This document shows, in pieces, positions 7,946 to 13,538 of a stretch of DNA of 13,538 nucleotides. Position numbers and translations under genes: made by a program. Source of the DNA: JAAYCO01 sp964632015 (GTDB lineage Bacteria; Planctomycetota; Phycisphaerae; SM23-33); NCBI GenBank assembly GCA_964632015.1, contig CAZWAT010000063.1, positions 1 to 13,538 of the forward strand, written 5' to 3'. The notes beneath the pieces were generated by a model. The model saw nothing but the letters and a program-made list of their open reading frames with translations, was not told the DNA's origin and ran no database searches. Within the stretch, counting starts at the first letter, position 1. Every line of letters begins with the position of its first letter.

Positions 7946-7949
7946 GAGG
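7946..7949 (+). promoter_or_regulatory. Shine-Dalgarno of the leader ORF
   Basis: GAGG lies 5 bases before the ATG at 7955 and only 2 bases before the ATG at 7952. It supports 7955 as the leader peptide start. Confidence 0.6.
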
Positions 7950-7954
7950 TAATG

Positions 7955-8047
7955 ATGCGGACATTGATAGACAACCTGCCCTTCCAGAGCATGGCGAGCG
8001 GAGGTCTACAGGTCCGCGCAGGCATCATTATTCACGTCATTGTATAA
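7955..8047 (+). CDS. Ile/Val-rich leader peptide of the cimA-valS attenuator
   Basis: A 30-codon ORF (MRTLIDN... ending GIIIHVIV, stop TAA at 8045-8047) between a strong promoter and cimA; starting at 7952 would add one Met. The last eight codons are Gly, Ile, Ile, Ile, His, Val, Ile, Val: four Ile and two Val, directly before the stop codon and the hairpin region. This is the hallmark of branched-chain amino-acid leader peptides such as E. coli IlvL, whose known role is ribosome stalling when the charged tRNA runs short. The peptide itself probably has no other function. Spacing fits: a ribosome that finishes at 8045 would cover bases up to about 8060 and block the antiterminator arm at 8055-8061, whereas one stalled at the Ile triplet (8024-8032) would leave it free. 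No protein evidence is available; the call rests on codon content, position and RNA structure. Confidence 0.8.
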   Translation: MRTLIDNLPFQSMASGGLQVRAGIIIHVIV

Positions 8048-8054
8048 AGGCGTG

Positions 8055-8090
8055 CCAGGGCGTAGTCAGAATCGGGATATTCGGCCCTGG
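8055..8090 (+). promoter_or_regulatory. Antiterminator hairpin of the cimA attenuator
   Basis: CCAGGGC (8055-8061) pairs exactly with GCCCTGG (8084-8090). Inside it GAAT (8069-8072) pairs with ATTC (8079-8082), extendable by C8067-G8083. The 3' arm uses the bases 8084-8090 that form the 5' arm of the terminator, so the two hairpins exclude each other. The 5' arm begins 8 bases after the leader stop codon, within reach of a terminating ribosome. Confidence 0.7.
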
Positions 8091-8119
8091 GCGATTTTGC
8101 CGCAGGGCCTTCTTTTATT
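8083..8119 (+). terminator. Intrinsic terminator (attenuator) before cimA
   Basis: GGCCCTG (8083-8089) pairs exactly with CAGGGCC (8103-8109). The stem continues with GGC (8090-8092) and GCC (8099-8101) around a GATTTT loop, with G8102 bulged. The stem is followed at once by TTCTTTTATT (8110-8119). Ten GC-rich pairs and a U-rich tail make a convincing rho-independent terminator. It lies 40 bases before the cimA ATG and far behind the preceding gene, so it acts as an attenuator for cimA rather than as the end of the glycosyltransferase operon. Confidence 0.85.
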
Positions 8120-8158
8120 GGCCGACAGAACTATCTCTTACAGGCCAGCAGGTGCACC

Positions 8159-9772
8159 ATGAAAAGCACAAACAAAGTTGAAATATATGACACTACACTT
8201 CGTGACGGGACGCAGGCTCACGGCGTGAGCCTTTCAGTTGCGGACAAGCTTCTCATCGCCGAGACGCTCGATTCGCTTGGTGTGGACTACATCGAGGGCG
8301 GATATCCGCTGAGCAACCCAAAGGACGCGTCTTTCTTCATCGAAGTCACTAAGCGCAACTGGAAGCACGCAAAGGTGGCTGCGTTCGGTATGACCCGTCG
8401 CAAGGGAATCAGCGCAAATGAAGATGCCGGTATGAAGGCGCTTGTCGAGAGCAACGCGCCCGTGGTGACCATCGTCGGAAAATCCTGGGATCTTCACGTC
8501 CGCGACGTTCTGCGCGTCAGCGAGCCGGAGAACGTAGATATGATCGCCGACTCGGTGGCATTTGTGCACCAGGCGGGACGCGAAGTCATCTACGACGCCG
8601 AACACTTTTTCGACGGCTGGTACGCCAACCGCGATTATGCGATAGAGACTCTCCGAGCTGCTCGTGACGCCGGCGCGACGTGCCTTGTTCTGTGCGACAC
8701 CAACGGCGGAAGAACCATGGAACAAATCGCCGAGGTCTGCGATGACGTAGCGAGGGAGATGGGATCAGATGTCAAAATTGGCATACATTGCCATAACGAT
8801 TGCGGGTTGGCGGTTGCGAACTCCCTCACCGGCGTCTGCCATGGCGTAACGCATGTGCAGGGAACCATAAACGGAATCGGAGAGCGATGCGGGAACACTG
8901 ATCTGACAGCGATAATCCCCAACCTGGTGCTCAAATACGGGCGTGACGTGCTTACGCCCACAACGTTGCCTAAACTAACCGAGGCGAGCAGGTATGTCTA
9001 CGAGGTCGCCAACCTCAACTTTCAGGACAATCAGCCCTTCGTCGGCGCGTCCGCGTTCGCGCACAAGGGCGGAATGCACGTGCACGCCGTGCAACGGAAC
9101 TCTGCAACTTACGAGCACATCGACCCGGCGAAAGTTGGCAACATCAGGCGAATTCTTGTCAGCGAGCTTTCGGGCATGAGCAACATAGCAGCCACCGCGC
9201 CGAGCATGTTCAAGATAGCCGACGATAAACAGGCGCAGCGCAAGGTGCTTAATGAACTGATGCGACTGGAGAATCTCGGATACCAGTTCGAGGCGGCAGA
9301 GGCGAGTTTTGAATTGCTCATCAGGCGGACACTCGCCGGCGACTGGTACCGCAAACTGTGGGATCTTGACCACTATCGTTGCATGATCCTTCGTCGTAAC
9401 GGGCGGCAGGCAAATACCGAAGCCACCGTGAAGATTGTACTGGATGGCAAGGTAATGCATACCGTTGCCGAAGGCGACGGCCCTGTCGATTCGCTTCGTC
9501 AGGCGCTCTCCGCGGCGCTGAGGGAACAATACCCATGCGTTGACGATCTGCATCTTGCGGATTACAAAGTGCGAGTCATAAATACATCCGCCGACACCGC
9601 AGCCACGGTGCGAGTCGTCATCGACTGGAATGACTCCCGCACTGGTTCATACTTCGGTAGCGTAGGAGTAAGCAGTAATATCATAGATGCGTCGTGGTTG
9701 GCCCTGTTGGATGCCTTTGAATACAAGGTGCTCAACTCGGTAGGCCCCGATGGACACGGAAAGAACAAATGA
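8159..9772 (+). CDS. cimA: (R)-Citramalate synthase, CimA (long form)
   Basis: Condenses pyruvate and acetyl-CoA to (R)-citramalate, the first step of the threonine-independent route to 2-oxobutyrate and isoleucine. The 537-residue protein has the DRE-TIM barrel start YDTTLRDGTQ (Arg15-Asp16), the metal-binding HCH (210-212), GERCGNTDL, a GGMHVHAV segment, and YEHIDPAKVGN with SELSGMSN, the last typical of long CimA rather than isopropylmalate synthase. A C-terminal LeuA-type allosteric domain (from about 409) is present, so isoleucine feedback is likely. The ATG at 8159 has only a weak AGG (8150-8152). The gene is preceded by an Ile/Val leader peptide and attenuator, matching an isoleucine pathway role. 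It overlaps valS by ATGA. An alternative is 2-isopropylmalate or homocitrate synthase, but length and motifs fit CimA best. Confidence 0.92.
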   Translation: MKSTNKVEIYDTTLRDGTQAHGVSLSVADKLLIAETLDSLGVDYIEGGYPLSNPKDASFFIEVTKRNWKHAKVAAFGMTRRKGISANEDAGMKALVESNAPVVTIVGKSWDLHVRDVLRVSEPENVDMIADSVAFVHQAGREVIYDAEHFFDGWYANRDYAIETLRAARDAGATCLVLCDTNGGRTMEQIAEVCDDVAREMGSDVKIGIHCHNDCGLAVANSLTGVCHGVTHVQGTINGIGERCGNTDLTAIIPNLVLKYGRDVLTPTTLPKLTEASRYVYEVANLNFQDNQPFVGASAFAHKGGMHVHAVQRNSATYEHIDPAKVGNIRRILVSELSGMSNIAATAPSMFKIADDKQAQRKVLNELMRLENLGYQFEAAEASFELLIRRTLAGDWYRKLWDLDHYRCMILRRNGRQANTEATVKIVLDGKVMHTVAEGDGPVDSLRQALSAALREQYPCVDDLHLADYKVRVINTSADTAATVRVVIDWNDSRTGSYFGSVGVSSNIIDASWLALLDAFEYKVLNSVGPDGHGKNK

Positions 9773-12700
9773 CCGAACTGGCGACAATTTACGATCCAAA
9801 GGAAATTGAGCCCGATGTCTATTCGATGTGGGCAAGGGCAGGCGCTTTCGATGCCGAGGCGACCGGGCGGGAAAATTCGTTCTGCATGGTAATACCTCCG
9901 CCCAATGTCACCGCCGCCCTGCACCTTGGACATGCACTCAACAATACCTTGCAGGATATCCTCATTCGCTGGCGCCGCATGGAGCAACGCAACACACTGT
10001 GGATGCCCGGTACCGATCACGCCGGAATCGCCACACAGACGGTGGTGGAAAAGCGAATCCTTGCCGAGGAAAATAAACGCCGCACCGACTTCAAACGAGA
10101 AGACTTCGTCGCGAGAATACAGGCATGGAAGGATGAATACGAAGAGCGAATCATCGAGCAGCTTCAGCGAATGGGTTGCAGTTGCGACTGGCGCAGAACC
10201 AGATTCACCATGGATGAGACCTGCGCAAAGGCAGTTCGCGAAACGTTCTTCAGGCTCTTCTCGCAAGGCCTGATCTACCGCGGCAAACGCCTGGTCAACT
10301 GGGACCCCCAGACCCAGACCGTACTGGCGGACGACGAGGTTGACCACCAGACAGTGCAGGGCAGCTTCTATTACCTCAAGTATCCGCTCGTTAAACCCGT
10401 CCAGGGCGAACATGGTGAGATCACCCATGTGACAGTCGCCACAACCCGTCCCGAGACAATGCTGGGCGACACCGCTGTGGCGATGAATCCGCGCGACGAG
10501 CGAGCAAGGCTGCTGGCGGGCAAAAAGGTGTTGTTACCAATCGTCGGTAGAGAAATTCCCATAATCACCGACGAGCACGTCGTGCCCAGCGACCCCGACA
10601 GCGACGACGACAAGGCGAAGTTTTCGACCGGATTCCTCAAGGTCACGCCCGCGCACGATCCCAACGACTGGGAGATCGGCACACGCCATGATCTGCCCGT
10701 CATCAACGTCATGGCCCCGGATGGCAGCATAAGTGACAAGCACGGATGGACTGACGCCGGAAGCGACGCACAGTTCCTGCTGGGGATGGATCGCTTCGAA
10801 GCACGCGAGGCAATCGTCGAATGGTTCCGCACCGAGGGGCTGCTTGAGGATGTCAAACCCTACGCCCACGAAGTCGGCCATAGTTACCGCAGCCATGTGC
10901 CCATCGAGCCTTACCTTTCAGATCAATGGTATATTGCGGTCAAGCGACCCATCGACCAACCCTCTCCCGCCGACGAGTGGATGCAGCGTCACCCCGACAT
11001 GATCGAGTTTTCCGGTAAGCAGGCGATTCTCAAGGAAACCGACATTCCGGTAAATTCACTGGCGGGTCTGGCGCTTCAGCCGGTGCTTGACGGCAGGCTG
11101 AAATTCACCCCCGACCGGTATGCCCGCAACTATCGCTCCTGGCTGGAGAACCTGCGCGACTGGCCAATCAGCAGGCAGCTTTGGTGGGGGCACCAGATCC
11201 CCGTCTGGTCGAGGCAGATCGATTGCCCTGACGGCGACCGTCACAGCGCGTTGAACAACGCCATCGGAGGCGACTTTACCAAAACCCTCGACGCCCTGCC
11301 GGGCAGATACAGCATCGTACTTAACGATCACCCGCAGCTCGAAGGCGTACTTCAGGCATTCATCTGCGTCGACACCGACGATAGCCCGATTGTCGCCACC
11401 ATTGAGAAAGCAGGGTGGCAGCGCGATTGCGATGTGCTGGATACCTGGTTCAGCAGCGCCCTTTGGCCCTTCAGCACCTTGGGCTGGCCCGACAGGACGC
11501 CCATGCTCGACACGTTCTACCCCGGAGATGTCCTGTGCACCGCCAGGGAAATCATCACCTTATGGGTCAGCAGGATGGTCATGATGGGCCAGTACTGCGT
11601 TGGTGACATTCCGTTCAGCGACGTGTTCATTCACGCGATGATTCAGGACGGCGAAGGCAGGAAGATGTCCAAGAGTTTGGGCAACGGAATCGACCCGCTT
11701 GACATCATCGACTCGCACGGTGCTGACGCCATGCGATATACGCTGGCGGCGATGACCACGCAAACACAGGATGTCCGCATGCCCGTCGAACGCATGACGC
11801 TTCCCGACGGTAGAGAGGTCAATTCGAGCCCGAAATTCGATATCGGTAGAAACTTCTGCAACAAGCTCTGGAACGCCTCGCGATTCGCGATGATGAACCT
11901 CACGTCCATGCCTTCATGGAACGACATCCGACCCACCGCCCACTTGTGCGATCGCTGGATTCTCAGCCGGCTCAACGCAGCCGTGCGAGACGCCACGCTG
12001 GCGTTGGAAGGATTCCGCTTCAACGAGTTGGCCGACAAACTGTATCACTTCATCTGGGACGACTTCTGCGACTGGTACCTCGAGGCGGCGAAGGTAAGAA
12101 TCAACGCCGGAGACGATACGCCCAAGGCCCTCGTCGCGCACTGTCTTGACATGGTCCTCCGTCTCATGCACCCGATCGCACCGTTCATTACAGAAGCGAT
12201 ATGGGCGAATCTCAACTCGCTTGCGCCGTGTCGAGGCCCAGGCGATGACGAGGCCGAACCTCTGCTCGCCCGCGCCAACTGGCCCCAAGCGGACGCCTCG
12301 GCCAATGATCCCAGAGCGGTCGATGATTTTACGCTGCTTCAGGATCTCATCCGTCAGATTCGAAACGTTCGGATGCAGCACAACGTTCCACCATCACGAA
12401 AGGTTCCCGCACAGGCCTCTGTCACCGGAGATGAGCGCGTCAGGAACCTGCTGAGCGATAACCTGCAACTTGTGATGGCAATGGCGGGGCTTGACAATGT
12501 TGAGATAACCGATGCCCCCACCGCCGGCGAAGACGCCGCTGCCGTGTCAGCAGGCCCCATTAAACTCTACGTGCAGGGCATCGTTGACAAGGTCGCCGAG
12601 ATAGATAGACTCACAAAGCAACACAAGACATTGTGCAAGGGCATAACCAGCATCGAGAACAAGCTGCGAAATGAAGCATTTATCGCCAAGGCTCCCCCGG

Positions 12701-12786
12701 CGGTGGTGCAGAAAGAGCGACAAAGGCTCACCGAACTCCACGCAAGCCTTCAAGCTGTCGAACAGGCCCTGGAAGCCATGAAGTAA
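9769..12786 (+). CDS. valS: Valyl-tRNA synthetase
   Basis: Charges tRNA-Val with valine and edits mischarged threonine. The 1005-residue class I enzyme shows PPPNVTAALHLGH (HIGH-type HLGH at 52-55), the ValRS-specific PGTDHAGIATQ, and the CP1 editing domain with TTRPETMLGDTA (from 225) and PAHDPND (Asp297). DVLDTWFSSALWPFSTLGW follows from 555 and KMSKS is at 632-636. Behind these lie an anticodon-binding helical domain and the C-terminal tRNA-binding coiled coil (about 925-1005). Between WWGHQIPVW (from 472) and residue 555 lies a 70-80 residue insert without the paired cysteines of a zinc finger. The start ATG overlaps the cimA stop by ATGA, implying translational coupling and control by the same attenuator. 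rsmH follows after 7 bases. IleRS is excluded by the GTDHAGIATQ and RPETMLGDTA motifs. Confidence 0.96.
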   Translation: MTELATIYDPKEIEPDVYSMWARAGAFDAEATGRENSFCMVIPPPNVTAALHLGHALNNTLQDILIRWRRMEQRNTLWMPGTDHAGIATQTVVEKRILAEENKRRTDFKREDFVARIQAWKDEYEERIIEQLQRMGCSCDWRRTRFTMDETCAKAVRETFFRLFSQGLIYRGKRLVNWDPQTQTVLADDEVDHQTVQGSFYYLKYPLVKPVQGEHGEITHVTVATTRPETMLGDTAVAMNPRDERARLLAGKKVLLPIVGREIPIITDEHVVPSDPDSDDDKAKFSTGFLKVTPAHDPNDWEIGTRHDLPVINVMAPDGSISDKHGWTDAGSDAQFLLGMDRFEAREAIVEWFRTEGLLEDVKPYAHEVGHSYRSHVPIEPYLSDQWYIAVKRPIDQPSPADEWMQRHPDMIEFSGKQAILKETDIPVNSLAGLALQPVLDGRLKFTPDRYARNYRSWLENLRDWPISRQLWWGHQIPVWSRQIDCPDGDRHSALNNAIGGDFTKTLDALPGRYSIVLNDHPQLEGVLQAFICVDTDDSPIVATIEKAGWQRDCDVLDTWFSSALWPFSTLGWPDRTPMLDTFYPGDVLCTAREIITLWVSRMVMMGQYCVGDIPFSDVFIHAMIQDGEGRKMSKSLGNGIDPLDIIDSHGADAMRYTLAAMTTQTQDVRMPVERMTLPDGREVNSSPKFDIGRNFCNKLWNASRFAMMNLTSMPSWNDIRPTAHLCDRWILSRLNAAVRDATLALEGFRFNELADKLYHFIWDDFCDWYLEAAKVRINAGDDTPKALVAHCLDMVLRLMHPIAPFITEAIWANLNSLAPCRGPGDDEAEPLLARANWPQADASANDPRAVDDFTLLQDLIRQIRNVRMQHNVPPSRKVPAQASVTGDERVRNLLSDNLQLVMAMAGLDNVEITDAPTAGEDAAAVSAGPIKLYVQGIVDKVAEIDRLTKQHKTLCKGITSIENKLRNEAFIAKAPPAVVQKERQRLTELHASLQAVEQALEAMK

Positions 12787-12793
12787 CAAACTG

Positions 12794-13538
12794 ATGGCAC
12801 AGCATATTCGAAGACATTCGACGCGTGCGACCCATCGAGCGCCCGCCAGGCGACCACGAACACGCCGAGACGGACACGTGCCTGTGCTCCTTCATCAGAC
12901 TATCAACGCCCTTCGCCCCGTAGAGGGCGACGTGGTGGTGGATTGCACTCTGGGATTCGGCGGCCATGCGCGCGAGTTTCTCAAACGCATAGGCCCCAAC
13001 GGTACCCTGATCGGCCTGGATATGGACCTGCACGAACTCGAACGCACCCGCAAACGATTCAACCAGTCCGCGCCCAACATTCGCTTCCTTCACGCTAACT
13101 ACCGCGATGTCTCAAACGTGCTCAAGGAATCCAACATCAGGGCCTGCGACATTCTCTTTGCGGATCTGGGCGTATCGAGCATGCAGGTTGACGACGCGAC
13201 CAGGGGCATCAGTTACCGAAGCCCCGGCCCGCTGGACATGCGAATGAATCCGCAACTACAACAAACCGGATCGGATCTGCTGGCGACCATAAGCAAAAAT
13301 GACTTGTCAAACGCCCTGTGGGAACTATCAGACGAGCCCGATCACGACCGCATCGCCCAGTTCATTGTCAACCAGCGGTCTGTTGAACCCATCGACCGCG
13401 TCGAGCAACTCGTCAGATTGGTATTCGCAGCCAAGAACACCACCGAAAAAGCTTGGAAGAAGCAGGCACGCTTCAAAGATCTTCACCCGGCGGCTCGAAC
13501 TTTTCAGACGCTGCGCATCCTTGTAAACGATGAACTTG
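12794..13538 (+). CDS. rsmH: 16S rRNA (cytosine1402-N4)-methyltransferase RsmH, 3'-truncated by window
   Basis: SAM-dependent methyltransferase (formerly MraW) that N4-methylates C1402 in the ribosomal P site. The frame is open from ATG 12794 to the window end, 248 codons, with no stop. Recognised segments are HVPVLLHQTI (from 28), the SAM-binding VDCTLGFGGHA (Asp50), FADLGVSSMQVD, SPGPLDMRMN, and near the end HPAARTFQTLRI with VNDEL, all typical of RsmH. Around 60 residues are probably missing. The 27 residues before HVPVLL are unusual: nine Arg and three His, where most RsmH proteins start only a few residues before this motif. No better start is in frame, and no clear Shine-Dalgarno precedes 12794. 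The gene begins 7 bases after valS, so it is likely co-transcribed. rsmH often opens a cell-wall/division (dcw) cluster, which may continue beyond the window. Confidence 0.92.
   Translation, partial: MAQHIRRHSTRATHRAPARRPRTRRDGHVPVLLHQTINALRPVEGDVVVDCTLGFGGHAREFLKRIGPNGTLIGLDMDLHELERTRKRFNQSAPNIRFLHANYRDVSNVLKESNIRACDILFADLGVSSMQVDDATRGISYRSPGPLDMRMNPQLQQTGSDLLATISKNDLSNALWELSDEPDHDRIAQFIVNQRSVEPIDRVEQLVRLVFAAKNTTEKAWKKQARFKDLHPAARTFQTLRILVNDEL

Larger units (their letters stand above)
7930..8060 (+). promoter_or_regulatory. Long-range leader RNA helices that can mask the antiterminator arm
   Basis: Three nested complementarities are seen. CTTTGGCACGC (7930-7940) pairs with GCGTGCCAGGG (8050-8060), 11 base pairs of which two are G-U. 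TAATGATGC (7950-7958), at the leader start codon, is the exact reverse complement of GCATCATTA (8022-8030), which covers the Ile codons. GCGGA (7998-8002) pairs with TCCGC (8013-8017). The outer helix occupies 8055-8060, the same bases needed for the antiterminator, so untranslated leader RNA would favour termination. A shorter alternative also exists: CACGTC (8033-8038) with GGCGTG (8049-8054). Pairing was found by eye, without energy calculation. Confidence 0.5.

Noticed and set aside
8083..8119. Terminator of the upstream glycosyltransferase operon
   Set aside because: It lies 250 bases behind that gene and downstream of a strong promoter and leader ORF, and shares bases with an antiterminator, so an attenuator for cimA is the better reading.
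7896..8158. T-box riboswitch upstream of cimA-valS
   Set aside because: T-boxes are common before aminoacyl-tRNA synthetase genes, but no AGGGTGGNACCGCG-like box or specifier stem was found, and a translated leader ORF explains the region better.
9562..10428. 288-codon open frame on the minus strand across the cimA-valS junction
   Set aside because: It is antisense to two well-conserved genes and shows no family motif.
13299..13526. 75-codon plus-strand open frame at the window end
   Set aside because: It is an alternative frame within rsmH, whose conserved motifs run through the same bases.

Overview
The window is a gene-dense, single-strand stretch of a bacterial chromosome: every supported gene is on the + strand, with gaps of a few bases or 4-base ATGA overlaps. 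The proteins are mostly housekeeping. Several features recall Planctomycetota, perhaps Phycisphaerae: a long CimA-type citramalate synthase, a ValRS with a GHSYRSHVPIEPYLSDQWY segment, a stand-alone GMP-synthase ATP-pyrophosphatase subunit, and a CarB with an IPYWRSGTLDKYTP-like linker. This placement rests on remembered sequence resemblance only. No mobile element, CRISPR array, tRNA or rRNA was seen.

Left part (1-4960): a 5'-truncated carB, then a GuaA-type ATP-PPase subunit without a glutaminase domain, then hisF, spaced 16 and 32 bases apart and probably co-transcribed. All three belong to glutamine/ammonia-dependent nucleotide or histidine synthesis. Middle (4961-7832): after a 97-base gap come larC (nickel-pincer cofactor), a small membrane-anchored protein with a C-terminal helix-turn-helix (SwrB/DUF6115-like), and a membrane family 2 glycosyltransferase that starts at TTG.

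Regulatory region (7833-8158): this is the most interesting part. A near-consensus sigma-70 promoter is followed by a 30-codon leader ORF with its own Shine-Dalgarno. The peptide ends in Gly-Ile-Ile-Ile-His-Val-Ile-Val-stop. Directly behind the stop codon lies a sequence that can form either an antiterminator hairpin or a strong intrinsic terminator, the two being mutually exclusive. This has the full architecture of a translation-coupled transcription attenuator that reads isoleucine and valine supply.

Right part (8159-13538): the attenuator sits in front of cimA (citramalate synthase, first step of the threonine-independent isoleucine route), which overlaps valS (valyl-tRNA synthetase) by 4 bases. 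After 7 bases comes rsmH (16S rRNA m4C1402 methyltransferase), cut by the window end. The leader therefore probably senses charged tRNA-Ile/tRNA-Val and controls both an isoleucine-pathway enzyme and the enzyme that charges tRNA-Val. Such ribosome-mediated attenuators are best known from Proteobacteria and Actinobacteria. I do not know of a described one in front of cimA-valS.
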